Positions 8,871-17,258 of a stretch of 64,000 bases of DNA are shown here, in pieces. The notes under the pieces are model-generated. The model searched no databases. It saw only the letters and a program-made list of their open reading frames with translations, and had not been told where the DNA came from. Positions within the stretch are counted from its first letter, which is position 1. Each line of letters starts with the position of its first letter. The translations under genes were made by a program, and so were the position numbers. The DNA lies in contig NZ_LIRF01000003.1 in the NCBI RefSeq assembly GCF_001297705.1, forward strand, positions 62,001 through 126,000, written 5' to 3'. The stretch is from Chryseobacterium sp. ERMR1:04 (GTDB lineage: Bacteria; Bacteroidota; Bacteroidia; Flavobacteriales; Weeksellaceae).

Positions 8871-9689
8871 ATGGCAAAAGTATTTTTAATAACAGGCGCG
8901 TCAAGAGGATTTGGAAAGATCTGGGCAGAAACATTTTTAAAAAGAGGTGATAAAGTAATTGCAACCGCAAGAAATACAGATGATCTTAAAGATTTGGTAG
9001 ATCAGTATGGTGAAAATGTATTTCCGTTGCAGCTGGACGTAACAGATCGTGAAGCTTGCTTTACAACAGTAGAGAAGGGGAATGTACATTTTGGAAGAAT
9101 TGATGTCTTGATCAATAACGCAGGGTACGGACTTTTTGGAGCAGTAGAAGAAACTACAGAAGAACAGGCAAGAGGCCAGATGGAAACCAATTTCTTTGGA
9201 ACATTATGGATGACACAGGCAGTTCTTCCTATTATGAGAGCTCAGAAATCGGGTCATATTATTCAGGTTTCAAGTTATTTAGGCTTAATTACATTGCCGG
9301 TCTTAGGATTGTATAATGCCTCTAAATTCGCTGTAGAAGGATTTAGTGAAACATTGGCAACAGAGGTGGCCGGATTTGGAATTAAAGTATCTTTAGTGGA
9401 ACCGAATGGATTTACCACCGATTGGTCAGGAGCTTCAGCAGCTCAAACTGAAGCCATTGATGTGTATAATCCAATTAAAGAAGCGTTCAAGGCAAGTGCA
9501 ACACCCGATATTTTCGGAGATCCTGAAGCAACTGCAGCAGCAATTGTAAAATTGGTAGATGCTGAAAATCCTCCATTGAGATTATTACTCGGTAAAATTG
9601 CGTATTCAGGAATTAAAAAAGTATATGAAGAACGTTTGGCTGGCTTTGAAGAATGGAAAGATGTTTCCGCAGCTGCTCATGGAAAATAA
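8871..9689 (+). CDS. Short-chain dehydrogenase/reductase (classical SDR)
   Basis: A 272-residue NAD(P)-dependent oxidoreductase with a Rossmann fold. It has the cofactor-binding TGASRGFG near residue 7, the structural NNAGYG motif near 83, a catalytic Ser (VSSYLG) and the YNASK active-site motif around 143-147. The substrate is not predictable. The C-terminal region after about residue 190 fits the SDR subgroup that follows HxlR-type regulators in flavobacteria. It is divergent from the HxlR gene and likely controlled by it. Confidence 0.9.
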   Translation: MAKVFLITGASRGFGKIWAETFLKRGDKVIATARNTDDLKDLVDQYGENVFPLQLDVTDREACFTTVEKGNVHFGRIDVLINNAGYGLFGAVEETTEEQARGQMETNFFGTLWMTQAVLPIMRAQKSGHIIQVSSYLGLITLPVLGLYNASKFAVEGFSETLATEVAGFGIKVSLVEPNGFTTDWSGASAAQTEAIDVYNPIKEAFKASATPDIFGDPEATAAAIVKLVDAENPPLRLLLGKIAYSGIKKVYEERLAGFEEWKDVSAAAHGK

Positions 9690-9720
9690 GCGAAATTAAT
9701 TTTATTTGATAGGTAATATA

Positions 9721-9752
9721 AATCCCTTTAGATCTTAGATTTAAAGGGATTT
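9721..9752 (+). terminator. Terminator hairpin after the SDR gene
   Basis: Ten-bp perfect stem AATCCCTTTA/TAAAGGGATT with loop GATCTTAGATT. The T-run is weak, but the position, 30 bp after the SDR stop, fits. Confidence 0.6.
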
Positions 9753-9864
9753 ATAGATTGTTTGTCTTTATTGTTAAAATGACAGCAAATAACAAAATCT
9801 ACTTTATTATTTGGATAAAAATAGAATATTTCTTTAAAATAAATCTCAACATGGAGAATTTTAC

Positions 9865-9872
9865 TATATTTG
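9865..9872 (+). promoter_or_regulatory. -7 box of the bacteriocin-like peptide gene
   Basis: TATATTTG, a perfect TAnnTTTG match, lies 26 bp before the peptide's ATG. It supports a real small transcript that ends at the hairpin at 10201. Confidence 0.45.
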
Positions 9873-9898
9873 GAAACTAACAAATTAAAATTTTATCC

Positions 9899-10073
9899 AT
9901 GAAAAATTTAAAAAAAAATTTCTAGAGAGCAATTAAGACAAGTACAAGGAGGATTTGTAATTCCTGTATGTCCAGCTAAATATCGTTTAGTATGTACTTC
10001 AGTAGAGCAATGTGATGAAGGCCAACCTAATTGTTCTTGCTCTTGTATTCTTAGAACAGGAGGGGGTGCATAA
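9899..10073 (+). CDS. GG-leader bacteriocin-like small peptide, frame broken in an A-run
   Basis: If one A is removed from the A9 run at 9910-9918, this reads as a 57-residue peptide. It has the flavobacterial leader MKNLKK-ISREQLRQVQGG and a Cys-rich core with five cysteines (PVCPAKY, VCTS, QCDE, CSCSC), ending RTGGGA. As written, the frame stops at 9925. Peptides with the K-L-S/R-EQL...GG leader are common in Chryseobacterium and resemble substrates of C39 peptidase-containing exporters, which cleave after the double glycine. No transporter or modification enzyme is adjacent. A -7 box and a downstream terminator bracket the gene. It may be a sequencing slip, a pseudogene or a phase-variable gene. 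Confidence 0.6.
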
Positions 10074-10200
10074 TAAAATAAATCCTACTAAAAAAGTTTT
10101 TATATATCCTGAGAACTTACATTAAAATTTGTCTCTTATTATATATAACTAATTGATAAAAATAAAGAAGAACTATCTTTACATAGCTTCTTTTAATATA

Positions 10201-10237
10201 AAACCTCTTTAAGTCCTAGATTTAAAGAGGTTTTAAT
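10201..10237 (+). terminator. Terminator hairpin after the peptide gene
   Basis: Twelve-bp perfect stem AAACCTCTTTAA/TTAAAGAGGTTT, loop GTCCTAGAT, followed by TTAATTT. It ends the small peptide transcript. Confidence 0.7.
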
Positions 10238-10677
10238 TTATTCGTCTTTATGCGAGAATCATAATTAACAAAAAATCAGATGTGAATTGTGTAGTCATTA
10301 GGAGTTATTATTCAATTTAAAAATTCAGTAATAATTTATTTTTAAAAAATTCACTACTATTTGAGTTTTTTATTTTATTTTTATATCCGAAAAGAGTAAT
10401 CTTTTAATTGTACCGTCTATCCAGAGTTTATTGAGGTGAATCGTATTCACTTTTTACTATTTGTTATTGAGAAATAAATGAACAATGTTTCGTTTTTCAA
10501 TTGAATAGGATCGAAGACTCTCTTTCGTGTAATCCATCGTATAATTTAATAAGCCCATCACGGTCTGTTAAACTTTTTCAGGATAACGGAAGAATAATCA
10601 CTCTTTATACAACCCATATCTCTTTAGATTTCTGAAGAGATCAATAGAATTCAATAAGTTAAGTTTATTAGTTAGTG
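10238..10677. other. Gene-free AT-rich stretch
   Basis: I see no supported gene. It contains a 15-base palindrome GTGAATCGTATTCAC (10436-10450) and a small hairpin ATCTCTT/AAGAGAT (10618-10641). Confidence 0.4.
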
Positions 10678-10714
10678 CAGTCTTTGAATCGATGATTTAA
10701 AGACTGTTTTTTTT
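10678..10714 (+). terminator. Terminator hairpin upstream of the lipoprotein gene
   Basis: CAGTCTTT/AAAGACTG stem with loop GAATCGATGATTT and eight T. It lies 29 bp before the lipoprotein ATG, so either it insulates this gene or it acts as an attenuator in its leader. Confidence 0.6.
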
Positions 10715-10742
10715 AGAATTCAATTAAAATTAATATATCATC

Positions 10743-11453
10743 ATGAAAAAACTTTTTAAGTATGCCTTTTTTGTATCAGTCACTTTACTATCAGCTTCTT
10801 GTAGCTCAGATAGAGAAGAGATTATTGAACAAACCACGGGAATCACAACGGTATTCTATAAGGATGCTAACGAATTTGCACTAACCTATGATACCGCAGG
10901 AACGGTAAGTCAGGCAATTAGAAATCAAGCATTTGATTTATACAAACAAGGTAAATGGAGTGATCTTGAATTGCTTTTCAAAAGCAATAATCTGAATGGC
11001 GGATGGCCTCCTGCCAACGGTGGATACAATATCGTGGATGAAGTTCCTCTTACTACCGGACAAAAATTTGACAGATACAGTGGCGCTATCGGAAGCTATA
11101 ATGGAACCGGAATTCCTAATTTAGGAGGAAGTTTTACAAGCCCGATCGTAAACGGATATGTCTATACTTTTAGCCAGAGAGCTTTAAATCAAACAGAAGA
11201 CAAGTATGATTTTTACTATGAAATAGATGTTTTGAATAATTTATTATCTTTCAAATCTCAAACGGCTGATGTAATTCCTTGGTTCGGGCAAGTTGGAGGA
11301 GGGAAACAAACGATGTGGAAGATCTCTATTGATCCTGCAACAGGATTTCAGAAAACATGGAATAAGTTAGCACAGGAAGGATATATAAAAGTGACCATCA
11401 AAAAGAGTCCAAGCGGAAAATACAATAACTTAGCAGGAACAGTTATTCAGTAA
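10743..11453 (+). CDS. Predicted lipoprotein, unknown function
   Basis: A 236-residue protein whose N-terminus (MKKLFKYAFFVSVTLLSASC) is a lipoprotein signal with the lipobox ending at Cys20, followed by an acidic-polar linker SSDREEI. I recognise no domain in the body. It is rich in Gly, Asn and aromatic residues (GGWPPANGGYN, GSYNGTGIPNLGG), typical of surface-exposed beta proteins. The next gene starts 12 bp after its stop, so the two probably form an operon. Confidence 0.75.
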   Translation: MKKLFKYAFFVSVTLLSASCSSDREEIIEQTTGITTVFYKDANEFALTYDTAGTVSQAIRNQAFDLYKQGKWSDLELLFKSNNLNGGWPPANGGYNIVDEVPLTTGQKFDRYSGAIGSYNGTGIPNLGGSFTSPIVNGYVYTFSQRALNQTEDKYDFYYEIDVLNNLLSFKSQTADVIPWFGQVGGGKQTMWKISIDPATGFQKTWNKLAQEGYIKVTIKKSPSGKYNNLAGTVIQ

Positions 11454-11465
11454 AAATAAATTCAG

Positions 11466-11885
11466 ATGTATTCAATATCAAAAAAAATAAACATTCTTGA
11501 GCAGGCGCTTGTGGTAAAGAATCATTTTATCAATGATGAAATTATTCCTTCTGCGGTAACAAAATTCACGTGTTGTAAATGCAGTTCTGAAAATACAATC
11601 GAGATAAAACCCTACGAATCGGGATTTCCGATCCTTCAAATTTACAATGAAGAAAAAGTTTTATCTAAGAATGAATTATTAAAAAATAAAATGGTTACTG
11701 AAACATCAAATAGAATGTTCCATTTTGGAGAGTTGACATTCCATGATTTGCCCACTCTTTATTTTGGAACAGATTGCACATCTTGCCATTCAAAGTACAT
11801 CTGTATATTTAATTATGGAGAAAAACAACCGGGCCTAACTTTATTAGAAATTTCAGGGGTTTGGAAGTATGAAGAAGTGGAGTAA
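11466..11885 (+). CDS. Small protein with zinc-ribbon-like cysteine pairs
   Basis: A 139-residue soluble protein. Cysteines occur as C36-C37-x-C39 and C104-x2-C107 plus C113, spaced like the two knuckles of a zinc ribbon. No signal peptide or membrane helix is seen. It is likely co-transcribed with the preceding lipoprotein gene, but one product would be exported and the other cytoplasmic, so a shared role is not obvious. I do not recognise the family. Confidence 0.65.
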   Translation: MYSISKKINILEQALVVKNHFINDEIIPSAVTKFTCCKCSSENTIEIKPYESGFPILQIYNEEKVLSKNELLKNKMVTETSNRMFHFGELTFHDLPTLYFGTDCTSCHSKYICIFNYGEKQPGLTLLEISGVWKYEEVE

Positions 11886-11925
11886 TGAATTAAAATTTTG
11901 ATTTTAATAATACCATTTGCATAAA

Positions 11926-11965
11926 TAGTCGGGCTTAAATCTATGATTTAAACCCGACTATTTTA
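11926..11965 (+). terminator. Long terminator hairpin
   Basis: A 15-bp stem with one mismatch (TAGTCGGGCTTAAAT versus ATTTAAACCCGACTA), loop CTATG, then TTTTAG. It separates the lipoprotein operon from the nuclease gene. Confidence 0.75.
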
Positions 11966-12055
11966 GTTTAAAATTACGGGTAACCATAAAAAAGGTGAAA
12001 TTATTAGTAGTATTATTGCAGTGCTAATCGTTAAAAACTAATTTATAATTAAACC

Positions 12056-13780
12056 ATGGAAATTATATTAATCATTATTCTGATTTGCTTTATGGTCTTT
12101 GCTTTTGTAAGATCAGGGAAAATAAAGAAAGAAGGAGATAAAAAAGATGCAAAAATTGCTAGTTTGAATGGAGAAATCAGTCACTTGAAAATTGAGATAT
12201 CCAATCACCAAACTGATAAGCGATCATTAAATGACAAAATTCAAAGATTAAGAACAGAATTCTCTAATCTTCAAATTGATAAACGATCTGTTGAGAATAA
12301 AAATATTCAGCTTAAAAATAATAATGATGCTTTAAGTAAATATCAGGATATCATCAATATTCAGGTAGAATGCGATTATCTTTTAAAGAAAGCTGAAAAG
12401 GAGAGTGTAAAATTAAGAGAAAAAGCACAGTTGGAGTTAGATAATGCTCAACAACAGTCAAAAGAATCCCGCAGAATTGGCAGAGAATATACAGAAAAAA
12501 GGACGAGAGAAGTTGAATTATTGTACGAAAATGCAGTAAGAGAATCTCAGAGAATTATTGAAAATGCAGAAAATAAAGCTGAATCTATAGGAGGTGATGC
12601 TTATCGTAGTTTGAGGGAAGCGGACCAGATTGCAGACCGAATCAAAGCCATGAAGAATGTAATTAAAGGTTATGGTAATGAGTATATCATTCCAACCTAT
12701 ACTTTATTGGATGAGTTAGCAGACGATTTCAATCATAAAGAAGCGGGAGAAAATCTTAAAAAACTTCGCTTGAATAACAAATTGATGATCACAAACAGAC
12801 AGGCCGGACTTTGTGAATATGTTGATGAGTACAGACGAAACATTGCTATAGATTTTGTAATTGATGCCTATAACGGAAAGGTAGAAAGCATTCTGTCTAC
12901 TGTGAAAAAAGACAACTATGGTATTCTTAAACAGAAAATTGAGGATGCTTTTCAGCTAGTTAATTTTAACGGTGAAGCATTCAGAAAAGCAAGGATTTAT
13001 ACTGTTTATCATCAAGCACGACTTGAAGAGTTAAAGTGGGCAGTAGTAGCACAGGAATTGAGATCACAAGAGCAAGAGGAACAAAGGCAAATCCGTGAGC
13101 AGATAAGAGAAGAGGAAAAAGCCCGTAAAGAATTTGAGAAAGCAATAAAAGATGCTGAAAAAGAAGAACAAACGTTAAAAAGACTGATAGAGAAAGCTGA
13201 ATCTCAAGTTTCCCGAGCAAATGAAGAAGAAAAAATGCTTTTCCAACAAAAACTGGAGGAATTACAAAATAAGTTGGAGCAAGCTGAAGAAAAAAATCAG
13301 AGAGCAATTTCTATGGCACAACAAACAAGATCGGGGAATGTGTATGTTATTTCAAATATAGGATCATTTGGTGAAGATGTTTATAAAATAGGAATGACAA
13401 GACGTTTGGAACCGTTGGATAGAGTAAAAGAATTGGGTGATGCAAGCGTTCCTTTTGAGTTTGATGTGCATGCAATGATGTATTCTGACGATGCACCTAC
13501 GTTAGAAAAGCAGCTTCATAGGAAATTTATGAAAAGTCAGCTTAATAAAATTAATCCCAGAAAAGAATTCTTTAAATTAGGAATTAATGATATTAAAAAT
13601 TATGTTGACACTATTGGAATTACTTGTAAATGGACCCTTGCTGCAGAAGCAAAACAATACAGAGAAACTTTGAAACTGGAAGAAGAAATGAAAACTAACA
13701 AACAGCTTGAAGCAGAATGGGAGCAGTATCAGGAAGTAGTTGATCCTGTAAGTTATGAAGAAGCTTTGGTTGAAGACTAA
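12056..13780 (+). CDS. Membrane-anchored DUF4041 / GIY-YIG nuclease, SNIPE-like
   Basis: A 574-residue protein with one N-terminal membrane helix (residues 2-19). A long coiled coil follows (about 25-190), then a DUF4041-type middle domain (about 190-335) and a second coiled coil rich in Glu/Lys/Gln (about 335-420). The C-terminus is a T5orf172/MUG113 GIY-YIG nuclease domain (about 425-525). In the nuclease, VYVISN and VYKIGMTRR give the two GIY-YIG strands, Arg lies in the LDRVKEL helix, and the metal-binding Glu is likely in APTLEKQLHRKF. The same architecture defines SNIPE, an inner-membrane nuclease that cuts phage DNA as it enters. Function here is inferred from that architecture. The gene is monocistronic between two strong terminators. 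Confidence 0.8.
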   Translation: MEIILIIILICFMVFAFVRSGKIKKEGDKKDAKIASLNGEISHLKIEISNHQTDKRSLNDKIQRLRTEFSNLQIDKRSVENKNIQLKNNNDALSKYQDIINIQVECDYLLKKAEKESVKLREKAQLELDNAQQQSKESRRIGREYTEKRTREVELLYENAVRESQRIIENAENKAESIGGDAYRSLREADQIADRIKAMKNVIKGYGNEYIIPTYTLLDELADDFNHKEAGENLKKLRLNNKLMITNRQAGLCEYVDEYRRNIAIDFVIDAYNGKVESILSTVKKDNYGILKQKIEDAFQLVNFNGEAFRKARIYTVYHQARLEELKWAVVAQELRSQEQEEQRQIREQIREEEKARKEFEKAIKDAEKEEQTLKRLIEKAESQVSRANEEEKMLFQQKLEELQNKLEQAEEKNQRAISMAQQTRSGNVYVISNIGSFGEDVYKIGMTRRLEPLDRVKELGDASVPFEFDVHAMMYSDDAPTLEKQLHRKFMKSQLNKINPRKEFFKLGINDIKNYVDTIGITCKWTLAAEAKQYRETLKLEEEMKTNKQLEAEWEQYQEVVDPVSYEEALVED

Positions 13781-13791
13781 TATTCAATAAA

Positions 13792-13823
13792 AAAATCCAC
13801 AACTCCTAGAGTTGTGGATTTTG
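13792..13823. terminator. Bidirectional terminator hairpin
   Basis: Perfect 14-bp stem (AAAATCCACAACTC/GAGTTGTGGATTTT) with a CTA loop between the convergent nuclease gene and the minus-strand gene at 13842. It has A/T tracts on both sides and can serve both. Confidence 0.75.
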
Positions 13824-13841
13824 TGTAATAATATACTATAA

Positions 13842-14258
13842 CTAAGATTCGGTCTTTAATAGGCCATAGTTCATTAAATTCGGTTCTTTTCCGAACAAAC
13901 ACGAAAATATGTTTTGGAACTCATGGATGTATTTGCATTTTATAGAATTTCCGTAGATTTTTAAACCTTCTACGATCTTTCTAGAACTCAAATCAATATC
14001 ATACTTGATAAAAGTTTCGGGTCTTTCATATCTGATGCGTTGCTCAGAAGTATATGTTTTTAAAAAACCCAATTTTTCAAGCCATTCTTCAGTGATATCA
14101 ATAGGTTTAATAGAATCCGCTGGAACTGAAACACTGCGAATGTCATTTTCTATTTTTACAAAATAATCTTTTTCATCATCTTGGAAGATCTCCGTAATCG
14201 TAAATATCTGATTTCGGTATTCCACTAAATTTTTAATTTTAAGATCTACAACGTTCAT
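13842..14258 (-). CDS. Conserved flavobacterial hypothetical protein
   Basis: A 138-residue soluble protein without signal peptide. Its C-terminal pattern (CKYIHEFQNIFSCLFGKEPNL) resembles a common Bacteroidetes family of unknown function ending in a YVHQLQNLYxxLTGEEL-like helix. The N-terminal 50 residues look like a small beta barrel. It is convergent with the SNIPE-like gene. No role can be assigned. Confidence 0.65.
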   Translation of the reverse strand: MNVVDLKIKNLVEYRNQIFTITEIFQDDEKDYFVKIENDIRSVSVPADSIKPIDITEEWLEKLGFLKTYTSEQRIRYERPETFIKYDIDLSSRKIVEGLKIYGNSIKCKYIHEFQNIFSCLFGKEPNLMNYGLLKTES

Positions 14259-14467
14259 AATATTTTGTTTAAGGTTAAACTCTACTATAAGTGAGTAATT
14301 GGTAATGTTAGAGTTGCAAATATTATGCCTCGCACGGTAAATAAATTTAAAGTTTTGTTAATTAAGTATTAATATTTTTCTTAAATAATTGATTTATTGT
14401 TGATAACAGTAATGAGTGTGTGTTTTATGAAGTATAAAACGTGGTACAAGTGTGGTATGTAAATGTT

Positions 14468-15655
14468 TTATCGGGTAGATGTTTTGGTGATGGTAAGGGA
14501 AAAAGCGAGACCAATAGCAAGAACGAGGAAAATAATGAAAAAACTCCATGAGGTAGCATGTAGAATATAGCCTGTACCACTTCCTAAGATGCTGGAACCA
14601 AAATAATAAAAGAGCCAATACATAGAGGTGGCAGAAGATTTTCCTTCTTTGGCATGTAAAGCCGTCATTTGGCTGGCCATTGTATGCGCAGCGAAAAAGG
14701 AAAGCGTAAGCAATCCGAGCCCGAAAATAACAATATAAATATGAGAAGACAGGAGAAGACAAATTCCGGCAATCATAAAAACAATAGAACCTTTTAAAAT
14801 ATATTTTTGATCCATTCTCTTTGAGAGTCTGCTTGTAATCATGGTTCCGAAAACGCCGAAAGTATACATCAGAAATATAAAGGCAATCAGAAAATGATTT
14901 AATGAAAAAGGAGCCGATTCTAAACGGAACGTAAGATAATTATAAACACTTACGAAGCTTCCCATGAGCAGTGAAGCAATACCAAATAAACGAAGCATAT
15001 AAGGATCAGTTAAGAACTTTTTCATTTGCTTCATTTTCAGGGAATAATCTGTTTTTAGAGGATGAAAAAATTTTGAATCTGGGAAAAACCTCCAAAAGAG
15101 TAACCCTAATACCAGGCTTTCTATCCCGATGATGAGTACTGCATTTCTCCAACCCAATTCTCCGGCAATAATGGTTGCTGAGATTCTTCCGCTCATCCCG
15201 CCAATCGTATTTCCGCTGAGATACATGCTGATGGCTAAAGCGACTACCGAAAGCTCAACTTCCTCCGTAAGATAGGCGAGCGCAACGGCTGACACGCCTG
15301 AAATAACAAACCCTTTAATTACTCCAATGGCGATTAATAAAGATAGACTTTGAATCCAACAGGAAATAATAGTCAATACCGCAGAGGAAAGCAGTGAAAA
15401 TATCATCAGTTTCTTTCTGGAATAGCTGTCTGCTTTGAAAGCGAAAAAAAACAACCCAATGGCCATTCCTATGGTGGAAGAAGAAACGAGTAATGAACTG
15501 TCGCCAACCGTAGTATGAAACTGCTCTGCCACCATGGGAAGCAAAGGCTGAAAAAGATAAAGCTGGGCAAAGACAGAAAGCCCTGAAAGAAAAATACAGA
15601 ATTTTATATATCGGAAACGGGTACTTTTTTTATCTGCTTTTTCAGGAATATTCAT
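14468..15655 (-). CDS. MFS transporter
   Basis: A 395-residue major-facilitator protein with 12 hydrophobic helices and a basic loop 2-3 (KADSYSRKKLM) in the position of the MFS signature. The central cytoplasmic loop is basic (LKMKQMKKFL). It is most similar in pattern to small-molecule exporters of the AraJ/YnfM type. The substrate is unknown. About 4 kb upstream is a LysR regulator in the opposite direction. The 20-bp repeats at 15969 and 19618 suggest the two were once adjacent and that LysR may control this exporter. Confidence 0.87.
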   Translation of the reverse strand: MNIPEKADKKSTRFRYIKFCIFLSGLSVFAQLYLFQPLLPMVAEQFHTTVGDSSLLVSSSTIGMAIGLFFFAFKADSYSRKKLMIFSLLSSAVLTIISCWIQSLSLLIAIGVIKGFVISGVSAVALAYLTEEVELSVVALAISMYLSGNTIGGMSGRISATIIAGELGWRNAVLIIGIESLVLGLLFWRFFPDSKFFHPLKTDYSLKMKQMKKFLTDPYMLRLFGIASLLMGSFVSVYNYLTFRLESAPFSLNHFLIAFIFLMYTFGVFGTMITSRLSKRMDQKYILKGSIVFMIAGICLLLSSHIYIVIFGLGLLTLSFFAAHTMASQMTALHAKEGKSSATSMYWLFYYFGSSILGSGTGYILHATSWSFFIIFLVLAIGLAFSLTITKTSTR

Positions 15656-16001
15656 TATTTATTATCAAGTCTGTTTAAACTAATTTTAAATTTAACCACA
15701 AAAGAGGCAAAAGCTGTTTTTACAATTGTTAATAGATGACTACAAGTTCTCAAAAGAATAAAAATCAAAGATTTTTAAAGGCTAATGTTTTCTTCTTTTC
15801 AGTTTAATAATAAGCTTTATATTATATCATCTGATCTTTTGTACCTTTTGTGGTTAAATAAAAATTTTATCATTAAAACTCTTCTGGAATACCTCCTTTT
15901 GCTGAGTTTTTATACTCAATAAAGTTCCTGATTTTTTTTTAATTGGTAAAACGCTTTATTTCGATAATATTCATCGTTTAAACCGATTTAGAATCATGAC
16001 T
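15656..16001. other. Intergenic, contains left copy of a 20-bp direct repeat
   Basis: No gene is seen. At its right end lies ATTCATCGTTTAAACCGATT (15969-15988), repeated exactly at 19618-19637. Confidence 0.5.
15969..15988. repeat. 20-bp direct repeat, left copy
   Basis: ATTCATCGTTTAAACCGATT, preceded five bases upstream by TTTCG. The same arrangement occurs at 19608-19637. The two copies bound about 3.6 kb holding an AraC gene, an adhesin-like gene and small genes. Confidence 0.7.
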
Positions 16002-16979
16002 TTATTCTGAAGTTTTAATGGACTGAATCGTTTGAAGATATTCAGAGGGGGTAATTTTTTCAATGTGTTTAAAAACACGATTGAAAGTAGATTGATTAGA
16101 AAATCCTGCTTCGGTATAAATATACATAAGGGTTACTTTTTCAAGATCGTTTTCAGCCAACAGATTTTTAACACAATTGATTCGGTGAATATTAAGGTAA
16201 TTATTAAAATTCGGAAAACCGTGCTGCCGTATGGCTTTTGAAATATAAGTACTGTTGACTTCCAGCTCTGTAGAGAGTTTTGAGATGTTGAAATTAACAT
16301 CTTTATAGGCTTGTTTCTCTTTCATGATCTGTTCTATTTTCTCAAACAGTTCGTCTGCAGACGCTGAATCTTTTTCTATAGACACCGTTATTCTCGGCTC
16401 TGATTGCTGTTTTTCCTCAATTTCATGATAGATTTCTTCTCTTCTTATTTTGTCTTTAAAATAGATGATAAGCGAGATTACGGCAACATTGGAGATCACG
16501 AGAAAAGTGTCCGTCATTTTTACATCCTCTCTGCTGTGTTCCTGAAAATTAAAATCGAAATTTTTAGAAATAAGATACCCTACAATGATCGTAAGAAGGA
16601 TAAATACACTGTAAAGAATAACATATTTTCTTGAAAAAAATACATAGGCAGCCAAAGGAATAGGCATAAGCCATACAAAACTTGCCACAGAGTTATTCCA
16701 AAAAGCAAGCATAATATAAAAGTTGTAAAACGACGCGAGAATCATGTAGGAATGAATCAGGATATTGATGTTATAGTTCTTACGAATAATGAAATAAGAA
16801 TACACCATAAAAAACAAGCCACCATACAGATACCAGGCAATCGCTTTATCCGGAATAAGAAATGTGAAAATGAGCGCATAAATAGAAAGAATAACAGACA
16901 TTAAAATGACATAATAATGAATGAGATCTCTTTTATGTTTCTCTATTTTTTGAAGTTTTATTGAATCTGTAATGATCAT
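16002..16979 (-). CDS. Membrane-anchored AraC-family regulator
   Basis: A 325-residue protein with about six N-terminal membrane helices (residues 20-180), a linker containing EEIYHEIEEKQQ and a C-terminal AraC double HTH (about 225-320). The HTH includes ISKLSTELEVNSTYISKAIR, YIYTEAGFSNQSTFNRVF and the tail ITPSEYLQ. Such 6TM-AraC proteins are frequent in flavobacteria and are thought to sense membrane or external signals. It is divergent from the secreted adhesin-like gene at 17259, a possible target. Confidence 0.85.
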   Translation of the reverse strand: MIITDSIKLQKIEKHKRDLIHYYVILMSVILSIYALIFTFLIPDKAIAWYLYGGLFFMVYSYFIIRKNYNINILIHSYMILASFYNFYIMLAFWNNSVASFVWLMPIPLAAYVFFSRKYVILYSVFILLTIIVGYLISKNFDFNFQEHSREDVKMTDTFLVISNVAVISLIIYFKDKIRREEIYHEIEEKQQSEPRITVSIEKDSASADELFEKIEQIMKEKQAYKDVNFNISKLSTELEVNSTYISKAIRQHGFPNFNNYLNIHRINCVKNLLAENDLEKVTLMYIYTEAGFSNQSTFNRVFKHIEKITPSEYLQTIQSIKTSE

Positions 16980-17258
16980 GTGTTGTTTAAAATATTATTT
17001 CACCGCCAGCAATTACTTTTATACCAATCAAATTTAGAAATTCATTGATGTAAAGTGTTGAATTATAATTTGATATTAATGATAAGCTGTTTTTGGGTTT
17101 TCATTGATGTGTTTAAAAATTGATTTAATGGAGCGGATAACTTTGCATTAAATCCTAATCGAAAAATTTTATTAACACAAAGATAAAAAAGACTTAATAA
17201 AATAATGTAATAGATCTGAAATTGTAATCATTATAAATAAAAACAGAATAAAAAAAAC

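Noticed and set aside
14394..14762. Minus-strand 122-codon frame
   Set aside because: Shadow of the MFS transporter in another frame of the same strand.
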